In this document: piece by piece, positions 44,834 to 58,189 of the stretch
Position numbering within the stretch: position 1 is the first letter of the stretch
Layout of the letters: the number at the start of each line of letters is the position of its first letter
Assembly (NCBI RefSeq): GCF_051014445.1
Contig: NC_135141.1
Coordinates: 14,632,001-14,696,000, forward strand
Direction: 5' to 3'
From: Colletes latitarsis
Lineage: Eukaryota; Arthropoda; Insecta; Hymenoptera; Colletidae
Length of the DNA: 64,000 nucleotides
Position numbers and translations under genes: made by a program
The notes under the pieces: model-generated
Databases searched by the model: none
What the model was told of the DNA's origin: nothing
Seen by the model: the letters and a program-made list of their open reading frames with translations, nothing else

Positions 44834-46630
44834 ATAAAAAATACTTTCAAGATCAACAAACTATTAGATAGACTGTATAAAAGTAGAAAATAAGACACAC
44901 GCGTGAATAATAGAAAGTAGAACTCATGGTTTGTAAAAATTTTGCATCACGTGGAAACACACCCTTTCGGGAAAATGAAGTAATCTCGCGAGGGGCGCAA
45001 TTACGCGGGCAGCTTCGGCTGCCGGGGCCCCAATAAAACTTTACCGCCTTTCTTCGTCGAGGGAAAGGGGTGAAAAGGGAAAACATCGACGGTCACCGGC
45101 GAATCCTAGCTTATAGCAAGCTAATCCGCTAGCTGGGAGTGACTCGCGCGCCCAACGGGCCCCGTAATGCCCTTTTTCACCGGGGAAAGGATTAAACCGG
45201 GTTGAAAAAAAGAAAAGAAAAGAAAAGGTAGCCTGTAAAGCGAAAATTCGTGTCATAAAACCAAGCGCAACCCTTTCCTAGCTATAACCACCCCCTCCCC
45301 TTTCGCGCGAGGACCAGTCAACCCTTTCGACTCGGCCGTATAAACGCCTCGAGAGTCCCGTCGTTTTTTCATTTACTTTTTTTTCTTTCGTCGCTTCTTC
45401 GGCCGCTGTGGGACTTACGTTCCACGAGCGTGCTGTGCCAACAAAGTTGCTTTTCCTTTTCTCGAGTACGACAGCCTTTCCTACGGTGGCTTTCTCCCCC
45501 CACCCCGTCTTTTTTTCAGAGAAGGGAAGCACGGCTATGGCTGATTTTCGGGAATCTCTGGGTTTCGCAAAAAATTTCGTCCACCTCATCCAACGGGTCG
45601 TAATGACTGGTCGAAACGCGGCCGCACCCGGGAAAAAATCCTGTCGAGAGGGTAATTTGTCGTATGCCATTACGGAATAATATTCGGACGCACCGGCCAG
45701 CGACCGTGGAACGGGGTTCCGCTGTAAATTTCTTCGACGACCGGGGCCAAACCTTTCCGGAGATGTAGCGCAATCTTCCTCGAGGGTTCCTCGTAACGTG
45801 TTTATAATTTAGGGTCTACTAAATCGACACGATTCCCGTGTCATGTAACGAATCGAATTTTTACCCTTGCAAATGGAAAACAAAGTTCCACAAAGATATA
45901 TAATTCCTCGAAAAAGGAGACCTACGGCCTGTTTTAGTAAAAAATTCTCCCACTTTGCTGCTCGATCGAAGCCAGAAATAAACTTGGAAACGATTCGCCG
46001 GGGCTCCGGGGGTCGCCGCGGTGTCAGCAACGGTCCCCAACCGAAAACTGACCGATTTTTTTCCCGAAACGCTCCATCACCGTGACTCGCAGATCGGAGG
46101 AAATCGGTGACTGTGAGAACTCGCGCAGTATTCGAAAGTATGCACCCTCCTCTTCCCCTCCCCCTCGAGAAAAACAGAATGCATTATTTCAGTATCCCAT
46201 AAGCGGAGAGAGGGCCGGTGGAAGTTTTTGGGAAAAATCTCTCCTTCCGTCCAGGAAGTCGCAGAACCTGGAACATATGCGTGACCTCTGGCCAAGGTCA
46301 ACTCGAAGGAGGGCCCTCTCAACGAGCACCTCAGCGCGGGGTCAGCCGAGGTCATGGGAACCCATGGGGGTCCGGTCTTGGCGACCCCGCACCTTGGCCG
46401 ACTGACGGGGTATTTTCTCCTGGCGTCATCGGTGGCCAGGTGACCGAGAAACCATTTTCCTCCCTTAAAATCACGCTGGACGCAGACTTCCAAGGTGACA
46501 GGGTTTCTGGCCGGGATCAACGAAGTCATTTCGAAGATCTGATTAGGTCTTATCGAATCATATTTTCCGTTATTTAATCGTTAAAGACATTTTTCTAATT
46601 ACACTGTTTAACACGAATTTTGTTTTCTTA
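44834..46630. other. GC-rich islet, no gene recognised
   Basis: From 44940 to 46540 GC and CpG content are high. Long overlapping frames occur on both strands (45278-45670 minus 130 codons, 46077-46529 minus 150 codons, 46218-46577 plus 119 codons). None has a recognisable domain, and their predicted peptides are arginine, proline and serine rich, as expected from shadow frames in GC-rich DNA. It could contain promoter or untranslated sequence, but I see no strong core promoter. Confidence 0.4.
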
Positions 46631-46633
46631 TAA

Positions 46634-47994
46634 CCACTAGGTGATTCTTGTAGAGCCCTGTTTCCTAAACACGAATCTGAAAATGGAATTGCTGTATCAC
46701 CCTCAGTTTTCGAAAAACACGAGTTTATGTAAAAACGCTCGATTTTTAGCAAAAACGAGGTATTACGTGAAAATTAAAAACATCAGAAAGTTCCACTTAG
46801 TCTTAAAAGATAGAGGAGAGATTCCTGAATATGCTAACATCAATAGTTATAATATTTTGTGCTTTTGAACGGTTGTAAATGATCGCCAAAGTTTGAAAAA
46901 GTGTCCAAGTACGCACTTTATGCACAATACTTTTGCATATTTACGAAAAGTTCTTTACCTGACATGAAAACTATACACAGGATTTGATTCAGCAGACATT
47001 TCTGAAGAAGAAACTGTCCAACAGAAGTGTAGAAGCCGTTTTCAATTGTCACAGGTCGAAAAAATGTTCATCGGCAACGCGTGCACGATGTTTTACCGCC
47101 ACGCGACCATCGCTTGCCTATCTCGGCGCGGCAGTGCCGTAGCTACCTACAAGCGAAACTGGTGTAATGGTACAATAGGGTATGCACTCTGTACATAATA
47201 TATTTCATTTTATTTTTCTAACTTTTATTGCTTAATATTGTTGTACACTGTATGATACTAATCACTGAATTATATTTTCAAAATTCATGTAAATCCATCA
47301 ATGGAATCACTCGAACATCTACGCTTTTCTAAGAAAGATCATATACATACAATGAACATCGAAATTGTTTAGAAATGGAAATGATCGGAAAATGTTTTTT
47401 ACAAATCCACAAACAGATTAAAAAATTAAACATGATAAACATATACAGGAATTGGGAACCTAATATATTATCAGTGTTGCATCGATTATGCGTAGCTACG
47501 GCGCTGGTAGGCTAGCGATGGCCATGTGGCGGCAAAACGCCGTGCACGCGTTGCCGACGAACATTTTCTCGACTTGTGACAATTCAGGACGGCTTCTACA
47601 CCTCTGTTGGACAGTTTCTTCCTCAGAAATGTTTGCAGAATCAGATCCTGTGTATAGTTTTCGTGTCAGATAAAGAACTTTTCGTAAATATGTAAAAGTA
47701 TTGTGTATAAAGTATGTACTTTGACACATTTTTAAATTTTGGCGATCATTTACAACGATTCAAAAGCACAAAATATTATAACTATTGATGTTAGCATATT
47801 CAGGAATCTCTCCTCTATCTTTTAAGACAAAGTGGAAATTTCTGATGTTTTTAATCTTCGCGTAAAACCTCGTTTTTGCCCAAAATTGGACGTTTTTACA
47901 AAAACTCGTGTTTTTCGAAAACTGAGGGTGATACAGCAATTCCGTTTCCAGATTTGTGTTTAGGGAACTAAGCTCTATAAGAATTACCTAGTGG
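46634..47994. mobile_element. Large fold-back element, ~515-bp arms
   Basis: The left end CCACTAGGTGATTCTTGTAG is matched at the right end by the inverted CTATAAGAATTACCTAGTGG. Long stretches in between pair as well, for example CACCCTCAGTTTTCGAAAAA with its complement near 47920, and AGAGATTCCTGAATATGCTA with its complement near 47790. Arms run about 46634-47150 and 47488-47994 and are roughly 85-90 percent complementary. The spacer of about 335 bp is AT-rich. No transposase is present. Both arms share a readable stretch (ISEEETVQQ, LSQVEKMF, GNACT), but they differ at many amino acids, so it is probably not maintained as protein. Flanking bases give no clear target duplication. Confidence 0.85.
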
Positions 47995-49550
47995 ATATTG
48001 ACAAACAGAAAAAAAAATTTTATTTGTAGAACAGTGTTATCGAATATTATTCAACTTCTTGTTACGAGTAATTGCATCAGGTTCTTTGTTTACGCAAATA
48101 ATTGCTTCTTCTTACAAGTTTCGTTTACAGAGAATGTTATTAAATTTGTGTAGTTCAGTTTTACAGTTATTTGTGTATTTCATTTGTACTACACATTCTA
48201 TACAGTACAAATCAACTACACAAACATGCAATAGAGTAAATAAAAAAAAAAGAAATTCTACTCGAATAATAGAGAACCAACAAGATCACTATAGTAACTT
48301 ATTTACTATGTTTATTCGACCGAATAGTACAATTTTTATCTGTTTTTTCATGAGATATTTTATCGTATGATCAAAATTTTAGTAAATTTTAACGAGTAAT
48401 GGATAAACTGTTTGTCGTTGGATGTTGTTTGAAATTTTTATTCAGATAAGAACTTTGCTCGTCTTTGATTTCATAATTTTGTGATAATCGTAACGAAATG
48501 TTTGAAACATAATTGGACTTGATTATATTTATTGAACTTGATATAATACAAGTGTACATAATTAATCTTTCATTTTAGCAGTTACTAAATTATGTAATTA
48601 TGTATAATCAGCTCATCGTATTTAAAAATACATAAATACAATACATAAACAATACATAAATACAAAAAATACATCAAAATTCACTTCGATGGTAGGGCTA
48701 ATTGGTATTAATTGAAAGATTAGGTATTTATAATTCAAAGCTAGTGAAAAAAACTAAACATTATTTTACTATTTATTTATTTCGTAATGAAATTCTCCAA
48801 GAAAAATCGACTGTTTTATTTATCGAATACTAGGTATCGTTTCAAAACATTTTCTTTGTATAATTTTGAGTAACCTGCACTTCAATTGAACAAAATTCTA
48901 AGTTACAAAGAAGAACATGGATCGTAAGGATCAAATTTCTCGAATAGATATTTAAATGATCGACAATCGAGAGCTATTGTAATGAAAATAATCGGAAAGT
49001 GATCCATTATCGACAAGTGAACCAGTTACACCATTTGTCCCGATCGTGTTTTCGTTTCTCTCTGGTGGAGAAAAGGGGTACAATGGAAACCAGTTGTCGG
49101 ACTCATTGGTCGTACCCTATATTTATCGATCGATTTGCCTAACTTTGGCCTTTTCTTTGGCTTTCTTCGCGTGGCCCTCCTTCGTGTCTGATTGAAAGGT
49201 ACAACGAGATCTTTTATGATCATAACTCGACACAATTTCAGTGACGTATGGCCCGTTCATGTTTATATAAAATCAAGTTTCAACTTAAGAACAGGTGTTT
49301 TCCTTAATTTTAGACCGAACTATTCTCGTAAAATTATTCTTCGACATTTTTGAATAACTTTTAGATTACTGGGAGGAACAAATGTTTTCATTACAACTTT
49401 TCTAGAAAATTCACTCGATTTCTGATTAATTTTTAATTGTTTACAGAATTTCTATAGAATTGTGCACGATTTTTTCTTTAAACTATACATAAAGCCTAAA
49501 ACGAATCCTCAAATTCTTCTTAACCGTACAACGAACTTGAACGCTTCAGG
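47995..49550. other. AT-rich DNA, no gene recognised
   Basis: Strongly AT-rich, with a small direct repeat of AATACATAAA near 48630-48670. A 103-codon plus frame (48059-48370) begins just after the fold-back element and has no domain. A GC-richer patch at 49030-49210 holds a 69-codon minus frame with a basic RRRATRRKPKKRPK stretch, which I take as chance. Confidence 0.45.
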
Positions 49551-52190
49551 AATAAATTATTGTATTACATTATTCGATTAATTAAAATATTCGTGCAAGA
49601 AAACAAGGATTATATATTTGTTCTTCGTTGAAATCTTTCAGCTTCTCAATTTGGGGGTTGAAACAGCCCAAGGCGTCGATGCAACGGGGATTATTTCCAG
49701 TAACAAGATATGAATAAATCGTCTAATTGAAAAATAAAAGGCAAATTAATTTGCGGAGCTAATATTTACGACGTAAAACCGGTTGGAAATCCGAGTACAA
49801 GTTTAGGGGGTGTCGAGATCGATCGGCAAAATAACGGGGCGCGATTATTATTGTATTACATTATTCGATTAATTAAAATATTCGCACAAGAAAACAACGA
49901 TTATATATTTGTTCATTGAAATCTTTCAACTTCTCAATTTGGGGGTTAAAACAGCCCAAGGCGTCGATGCAACGGAGATTATTTCCAGTAACAAGATATG
50001 AATAAATCGTCTAATTGAAAAATGAAAGGCAAATTAATTTGTGGAGCTAATATTTACGACGTAAAACCGGTTGGAAATCCGAGTACAAGTTTAGGGGGTG
50101 CCGAGATCGATCGGCAAAATGACGAGGCGCGATTATTATTGTATTACATTATTCGATTAGTTAAAATATTCGTACAAGAAAACAACGATTATATATTTGT
50201 TCATTGAAATCTTTCAGCTTCTCAATTTGGGGGTTAAAACAGCCCAAGGCGTCGATGCAACGGGGATTATTTCCAGTAACAAGATATGAATAAATCGTCT
50301 AATTGAAAAATAAAAGGCAAATTAGTCTGTGGAGCTAATATTCACGACGTAAAACCGGTTGGAAATCCGAGTACAAGTTTAGGGGGTGTCGAGATCGATC
50401 GGCAAAATAACGAGGCGCGATTATTATTGTATTACATTATTCGATTAATTAAAATATTCCTACAAGAAAACAACGATTATATATTTGTTCATTGAAATCT
50501 TTCAACTTCTCAATTTGGGGGTTAAAACAGCCCAAGTCGTCGATGCAACGGGGATTATTTCCAGTAACAAGATATGAATAAATCGTCTACTTGAAAAATG
50601 AAAGGCAAGTTAATTTGTGGGGCTAATATTTACGACGTAAAACCGGTTGGAAATCCGAGTACAAGTTTGGGGGGTGTCGAGATCGATCGGCAAAATAACG
50701 GGGCGCGATTATTACTGTATTACATTATTCGATTAATTAAAATATTCGTACAAGAAAACAAGGATTATATATTTGTTCTTCGTTGAAATCTTTCAACTTC
50801 TCAATTTGAGGGTTGAAACAGCCCAAGGCGTCGATGCAACGGGGATTATTTCCAGTAACAAGATATGAATAAATCGTCTAATTGAAAAATGAAAGGCAAA
50901 TTAATTTGTGGAGCTAATATTTACGACGTAAAACCGGTTGGAAATCCGAGTACAAGTTTTGGGGGGTGTCGAGATCGATCGGCAAAATAACGAGGCGCGA
51001 TTATTATTGTATTACATTATTCGATTAATTAAAATATTCGTACAAGAAAACAACGATTATATATTTGTTCATTGAAATCTTTCAACTTCTCAATTTGGGG
51101 GTTAAAACAGCCCAAGGCGTCGATGCAACGGGGATTATTTCCAGTAACAAGATATGAATAAATCGTCTAATTGAAAAATAAAAGGCAAATTAATTTGTGG
51201 AGCTAATATTTGCGACATAAAACCGGTTGGAAATCGGGTAGACAGCGGAGGAGTCCTATGGAGTACAAGTTTAGGGGGTGCAAAGATCGATCGACAAAAT
51301 AACGAGGCGCGATTATTATTGTATTACATTATTCGATTAATTAAAATATTCGTACAAGAAAACAAGGATTATATATTTGTTCTTCGTTGAAATCTTTCAA
51401 CTTCTCAATTTGGGGGTTAAAACAGCCAAAGGCGTCGATGTAACGGGGATTATTTCCAGTAACAAGATATGAATAAATCGTCTAATTGAAAAATGAAAGG
51501 CAAATTAATTTGTGGAGCTAATATTTACGACGTAAAACCGGTTGGAAATCCGAGTACAAGTTTAGGGGGTGTCGAGATCGATCGGCAAAATGACGAGGCG
51601 CGATTATTATTGTATTACATTATTCGATTAATTAAAATATTCGTACAAGAAAACAACGATTATATATTTGTTCATTGAAATCTTTCAACTTCTCAATTTG
51701 GGGGTTAAAACAGCCCAAGGCGTCGATGCAACGGGGATTATTTCCAGTAACAAGATATGAATAAATCGTTTACTTGAAAAATAAAAGGCAAATTAATTTG
51801 TGGAGCTAATATTTACGACGTAAAACCGGTTGGAAATCGGGTAGACCTATGGAGTACAAGTTTAGGGGGTGCACAGATAGATCGGTAAAATAACGAGGCG
51901 CGATTATTATTGTATTACATTATTCGATTAGTTAAAATATTCGTACAAGAAAACAACGATTATACATTTGTTCATTGAAATCTTTCAACTTCTCAATTTG
52001 GGGGTTAAAACAGCCCAAGGCATCGATGCAACGGGGATTATTTCCAGTAACAAGATATGAATAAATCGTCTAATTGAAAAATGGAAGGCAAATTAATTTG
52101 TGGAGCTAATATTTACGACGTAAAACCGGTTGGAAATCCGAGTACAAGTTTAGGGGGTGTCGAGATCGATCGGCAAAATAACGAGGCGCG
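49551..52190 (+). repeat. Tandem array, ~9 copies of a 288-bp unit
   Basis: AAAGGCAAATTAATTTGTGG or a close variant starts near 49737, 50025, 50313, 50601, 50892, 51180, 51496, 51784 and 52083. Each unit contains TACGACGTAAAACCGGTTGG, GTCGAGATCGATCGGCAAAA, AACAGCCCAAGGCGTCGATG and CCAGTAACAAGATATGAATA. Two units carry an insertion beginning GGGTAGAC before GGAGTACAAG (about 28 and 11 bp). Some units begin ATGAAAGGC and open a 61-codon frame (LICGANIYDVKPVG and IDRQND), while others have ATAAAAGGC. Differences between copies are often amino-acid changing, so the frame is unlikely to be a maintained protein. Confidence 0.95.
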
Positions 52191-53347
52191 ATCGATCGAT
52201 GGCGAACCCTTTGAGCCTGAGCGCGAAGGAACGCGTCGTGACAATGGAGACCTGTGAACCAGAGAGACAGAGAAAGGCGTAAAAAAGGAGAAAGAGAGAA
52301 ATGGATGCACCTGCGAGCAAGAGCGCGCGCCACCCTTAATATTTTGATGGCTCAATACCGGTCGACAATGCTATCGGCGGTGGATCTGTACACACGCGCG
52401 GCCAATGGGAACCCCTTTTTTCTCGATTGCAGTTCAATACCCAAATTGATTCCGGCGACAATGCCGGCGGTGCCCTCCGCACAAATCGGCCCGCAAACAA
52501 CCCTTTTTCTCTCCCTTTCCGCACCCGGGGCACACGCCACGCGGAACCGCGCGGAAGGTGTTACAGAACCGGGGAAATATCAAAAGGAATTTCCCTCGAT
52601 GAGGGGGGCGAGGGAATCTCGATCGTTCGGTAATTCCTTTTGTGCGATTTCTTTGTCAGGAGTGCCGTGGGGGGAGTGAAGAATGTAAAAAAAAATGAAG
52701 AAAAACTGTGGGGTTGAAAAAAATGCTACTAGAGGAGGCCTCCCCTTCGAGGGGTATCGAGTGTTCGAGGGTGGATGCGTGGGTGGGGTAAAAAATTGCA
52801 TCGACGCCAATGTTGGGAAAAACGTAACCTAGTTAACCCCTTGTTGCGCGATCATGCGTCTGACTCGTTGGCTATGTTATGGGAAAGAAAGGAAATAGCA
52901 ATTTTAACAGTCCACCGGAAGTCCATTGCTTGCGATAAATTAAGGAAAATCTTGAAAATTAGTCAAAGTGAGTAATTAGTCACTTGTTGGGTATATTTTA
53001 GTATTCAAAATTTGTCATATTATATTTTAAATCGATGTAACTAAATCTTACTTCTTAAATGATGTGTTCTAATGTTTATATTAATGCGAAGAATTTTGTT
53101 AAAAATTGTATCTTAGCTACTTTGAGATAATAAAAATATGATTATCCAAAACTGAAATATAGTATTAAGTGAAGAATAAATAGAGAAAATTCCATCGCAC
53201 TGATAAATAGTTGAGATTGGTAAACTCATATAGGACATGTCATTTGTCGCATATGATTTTAATGTTGTTATGATATGGTTTGTAGTCGAGTTTTATGCCA
53301 GGAAATCTAATTTTAAGGAGTTTGATGTAATATTTGAATCACGCACA
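52191..53347. other. GC-rich islet then AT-rich DNA, no gene recognised
   Basis: The 288-bp array breaks off inside a unit at CGATCGATCGATGGCG and the DNA becomes GC-rich to about 52830. A 141-codon plus frame (52254-52679) and overlapping minus frames show no domain. From 52830 to 53347 the sequence is AT-rich with no features. Confidence 0.4.
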
Positions 53348-53351
53348 TATA

Positions 53352-55623
53352 CAGGGTGTTCGACCACTCCTGGGAAAAATTTTAATGGGAGATTCTAAAA
53401 GCCAAAATAAGACGAAAATCAAGGATACCAATTTGTTGACTGAAGCTTCGTTAAAAAGTTATTAAAAAATTAAATTAGAAAATTTCAAATCATTCTGAAA
53501 AAATTATTTTTGGTTACGGGGGTCAATTATAATCATTTTTGGTGAATACACATACCCTTGAAATCCTACGCATTTTCGAGAAAAATATTCGAGTAGGTAT
53601 GAAATTTTTCGTCAAAATTCAAAAATTTCAAATCGTTCTGGAAAAATTATTCTCAGTTGCGGGGGTCAATTAAAGTCATTTTTGATCATTAGACATACCC
53701 TTGAATTCCTACGCAATTTTGAGAAAAAAATTCCTTACCGAAAATCTAATGTTGAAATGCTTCCCTTTCATGCGTATCTTTAAAAAGTGTTACAACTTCT
53801 GAACGGATTGGGAGATTTTAATGTTTCAAAAGGCGAATAACGCGTATTTTGGTGAAGAATATGTAGAAATTTTAACAATATTGAAAAAGTTGTTCCTTGA
53901 CTCCATAAAGTGAGAAAAACCTCATAAAAATGGTTCAATATTCAAACTATCATAACTCCTACAATAATGAACGTATGGCACTGAAATTTAGTAAGGAAGT
54001 AGAGCTCATGGATACCTACAAAAAAGTATTAAACAACTTTTCCGTAACGCGTCAAACAAATTTATTAAAAATGAAAAACGAATTTTTAAAAAAAATCGAC
54101 AGGGGGTAGCTGCTGAAATTTTTCGGTGAAAAATAAAATTTCAAATCGTTCTAAAAAAATTATTATCAGTTGCGGGGATCAATTATAGTCATTTTTGGTC
54201 AATACATATACCACCGAAATCCTACGCATTTTCGAGAAAAAAATTCCTTACTGAAAATCTAATGTTGAAATGTTTCCCTTTCATGCGTATCTTTAAAATG
54301 TCATAACTTCTGAACGGATTGGACGATATTAATATTTAAAAAAGCAATCAACGCGTATTTTAGTGAATAATATGTAGAAATTTTAAAAATATTGGCAAAG
54401 TTGCTCCTTGACCCCGTAAAATGTGAAAAACTCCATAAAAGTGGTCCAATATTCGAACGGCCATAACTCCTATAATAGTGAATGTATTTCAATGAAACTT
54501 TTTTCTGGAGTAGAACTCATGGGTAGCTAGAAAAAAGTGTTAGACAACTTTCCTGTAGGGCGCCAAACAAAATTATTAAAAATCAAAAACGCAATTTTAA
54601 GAAAAATTGACACGGGGGGTGCTTAAATTTTTCGGCGAAATTGAAAAGTTTCAAATCATTCTGGAAAAATTATTTTCAGTTGCGGGGATCAACTACAATC
54701 ATTTTTGGTGAATAAACATACAGCCGAAATCCTATCCACTTTCGAGAAAAAAATTCCTTACCGAAAATATAATCTGAGGTCTGAGGCCAAATGGTTCCCC
54801 GAAATTACAGGTGAATCTTTAAAATATCATAACTCCTGAATGGATTGGACGATTTTAATGTTTCAAAATGCAAACAACGCATATTTTGGTGAAGAATATA
54901 TAGAAATTACAAAAATATTCGAAAAGTAGATCTTTGACCCCGCAAAATAAGAAAAACCACATAATAATGGTTCAATTTTCAAACAGCTATAACTTTTACA
55001 ATAGTGAATATATTTCAATGAAACTTTTTTCTGAAGTAGAGCTCATGGGTACCTACAAAAAAGTATTAAACAAGTTTTCTATAGGACGTCAAACAAAATT
55101 ATGAAAAATCGAAAACGAATTTTTAAGAAAAATCGTCAGGGGGTAGGTGTCTAAATTTTTCGGCGAAAGAAAAATTTTCCAAATCGTTCTAAAAAAATTA
55201 TTATCAGTTGCGGGGGTCAATTATAGTCATTTTGGTCAATACATATATCCCTGAAATCCTACGCATTTTCAAGAAAAAAATTCGAGTAGGTATGAAATTT
55301 TTCGTCATAATTAAAAAATTTCAAATCGTTCTGGAAAAATTATTTTCTGTTATGGGGGTCAATTAAAGTCATTTTTGGTCATTAGACATACCCTTGAATT
55401 CCTACGCAATTTTGAGAAAAAAATTCGACTAGGTGACTATATTTTTGGGCAGAAATGAAAAGTTTCAAATCGTTCTGGAAAAATTATTTTCAGTTGTGGG
55501 GGTCAATTACAATCATTTTTGGTCAATAGATATACCCTCGAAATCTTACTCACATTCTAGAAAAAAATTCAGTACAAGTTAAGTAGAAGTTAAAATTTTT
55601 CCCAGAAGTGGCCGAACACCCTG
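53352..55623. mobile_element. TIR-satellite element, both ends intact, TATA target duplication
   Basis: This is the best-preserved copy. TATA (53348-53351) is followed by CAGGGTGTTCGACCACTCC. The right end reads CCCAGAAGTGGCCGAACACC, then CTG, then TATA (55624-55627). The left arm includes GGGAAAAATTTTAATGGGAG and AAAATAAGACGAAAATCAAG. The interior has several diverged monomers in plus orientation, recognised by GCCATAACTCCTA, GAGCTCATGGGTACCTACAA and ATCGACAGGGGGTAG. No transposase or domain is seen. The 2272-bp length is close to the copies at 22.0 and 35.0 kb. Confidence 0.9.
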
Positions 55624-55627
55624 TATA

Positions 55628-57077
55628 ATATGGTAATTGTGCAGTGTACTGTTGAAAAAAACTTAGTATTTAATAAAAAATTACTGTGTATGTTAAATGC
55701 TCTTACTGTTGAAAAATTGTACGAATTTTATTCAGATTTTATATTAATTTTTAATGAACAGGAAATATTTCGAATCAATTTAAATCTGTTTTGTGTTACA
55801 AGTGGGAAAGAAAATATTCGTAGAAAAGGAAAAGAAAAATAACGATGACTGCTTTTGTGCAATGTTCGAGAAAATTATGGAAAAAGAAATGATTGGATGT
55901 ATTTCTTGTAATCTATGGATTTTAAAGTTAATTTAAATATAGACTTTAATATTTTATATATAACGTTACAAGCCAATTTAGGATACTGGTTCAACTTCTC
56001 AATTTAAATCGAACGATTTATTTTTTTTTTTTAAATAAATTAGCATTAAAATTTGTCGAAAGGAAATTTTCATTTTTTACTGCACTGTTTCATAAATAAT
56101 AAGTTTGTGTGTTAGGGAGGTAACCATTTAAGAAAATGATAACTTTAGTTATAACATAATTTCTGTAATATTTTGAGTATTTTAGACAAATTAAAATTTT
56201 ATCGAAATTGTGATATGTTTGCTATTGTCAACAAAATACGCATAAAGAACAGTATAATAAAAATATTTAACTAATGCTGTGTATATAGAATAAAAAGTTT
56301 ATCAGAATTAATTTTAAATTTGCTTTTCTGTCACATCACTTCATAATAGTAGATATTTATTGTATTACGTTACAATCTAATTTGTAAAGTAATAAGGTGT
56401 ACATGCTTGTAAAATATTTGCAATTATATTAAGCAAAAGTCGACAATAAAGAAAGGAACATAAGCTTCGAATGATCTAGAAATGCATGGGGATGTCGTTT
56501 ACGATCCAGAAGTCGTAGTGTTAAAAAATAATCATACATAGTTGAAAAATGACTTCTAATTTAATCTACGGAAGGGACGTTGATTAACGATTATGATTAC
56601 CGCGTAGTCGAGTCAGTGACTAATGATTATGATTACTCTCTAGTAGCAGTAAAGGCAGATAATCAAAACGAATATAATCATCAGATACGTTTGATTGTCT
56701 TTAATAAAAAAACAAGTAAAAAAAGTAATCTTTCATCGAATGATTACGAATTACTGATTTATGACAGCATATAATGACAGTATGAAATAAACAATGCAAA
56801 TGAATAAATACAGCTTGAATCTAATTGATAATAATAATTACTTTGTGTTCTATTTTATGGCTTCTAATGAATCATTAACGACTTGATAGAAACTAGTGAT
56901 TGCAAGTGACAATTTCGTTGAAAAGTCTAATTTATTTAAAAAATGTCAAAAGCTGTAATATATTAGGATACTTCATGTTGTTTTTAACATAGGTAGTATT
57001 AATATTAACACTCACCATATATGGGTGATAGGATTTTTTACTATGAAACTAAAAAACTGAATCCATTCGTTGAGATG
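55628..57077. other. AT-rich DNA, no gene recognised
   Basis: Very AT-rich. A 70-codon plus frame (55630-55842) and a 64-codon plus frame (56580-56774) have no domain. No repeats of note apart from a short local repetition of GATTATGATTAC near 56590-56632. Confidence 0.5.
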
Positions 57078-57081
57078 TTAA

Positions 57082-57558
57082 GAGGTTAGGTAACTCTAGC
57101 GGTGTGGAAAACAAGGCAATTTTTTAAGAAAAAGTAAGCAGTCAATTATCCTGAGACTTTGCACTGTATTTAGGTATAACAAATATTGAAAAAAACCCTT
57201 GGCAATGTTTAAAAAATATTTATAATTAAGCCTACACGGCGCCATGTTCTCGAGTCACTTCATTTTTTGATGCCTGACTGGTGTGCAGGATTATGGTAAA
57301 ATGGTTGTCGAAATGTTCCATTAACTATGATAAAAGTCCTTAGCATTGACGATAAAATCGAGTTTTTATTACTAATATTTTGCAGAATTATTAGACAATT
57401 TTTAAAAAAAGGGATCGCCAATGCTTAATAAATATAATAGTGAAGAATAACTGTAAATTTTCAAAGCAATTGATTAATTGGCTAAAATAAGGCTTCGAAC
57501 TTTATTTAAGCCAAAAAACAAAATATCGAATTTTTCAAAATTTTAGTTACCTAACCCC
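57082..57558. mobile_element. MITE with TTAA target duplication (Kolobok- or piggyBac-type)
   Basis: TTAA (57078-57081) is followed by GAGGTTAGGTAACT. The right end AGTTACCTAACCCC is its inverted copy with one mismatch and is followed by TTAA (57559-57562). The 477-bp interior is non-coding. The G-rich start is closer to Kolobok-type ends than to the CACTAG ends of the other TTAA MITEs here, but class is not certain. Confidence 0.8.
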
Positions 57559-57562
57559 TTAA

Positions 57563-58189
57563 AGGAAATAAATTACAATGGAATTTATGAATTCTAGCGA
57601 GGCTAAATTTTACATTCTAGAGTTCATAACTGTCTAAAACTAAAATTTTGGTTTAGTAGTCAACCCGTTAAAGTGTTAAAATTTCATCTGAAAGACATTT
57701 TCAGCAATTAAGGACAAGATAAACCACAATAATTTTTATGCTATACGTTTCACAGATATTGTTTCTTTTCTTCTGCCACATTTATAATAGTATCGATACC
57801 TACTTGATATTATACGGGCAGTGGTCCCGTTCAAGTACTCGTCATAAAAGAATTGATATCGAAAGTTGATAACGAGTACATACATACCGTTACAATTGAT
57901 ATGTATCGATACTTTCGCGTGAGTAGCAAAACGGTTTCATATCAAATGATACTTTATTATCTGTTATCGATAGCATGGACGCCGCATTAGCCCCATCGCT
58001 ATGCATAATGCGATCCGGATCAGGTTCATGAACGTGAATTACCTCTGCGACGGTATTTTTCTTTCTGCCCTTTTTCTAGGGGTAGTTTTAACGTATCGAA
58101 CGCACTACATCACGGTGGAAACATTTGGAATTCATAGATCGTGTTATTTCCGCTGGTCGCACGGTCGAAATTGCGCTTTTATTACTTTC
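57563..58189. other. No gene recognised
   Basis: AT-rich, with short GC-richer stretches around 57960-58180. A 104-codon plus frame (58001-58315) runs from here into the satellite array and so is not a gene in its present form. Confidence 0.45.

Noticed and set aside
46077..46577. 150-codon minus and 119-codon plus frames as genes
   Set aside because: They are mutually overlapping frames in GC-rich DNA with no family resemblance.
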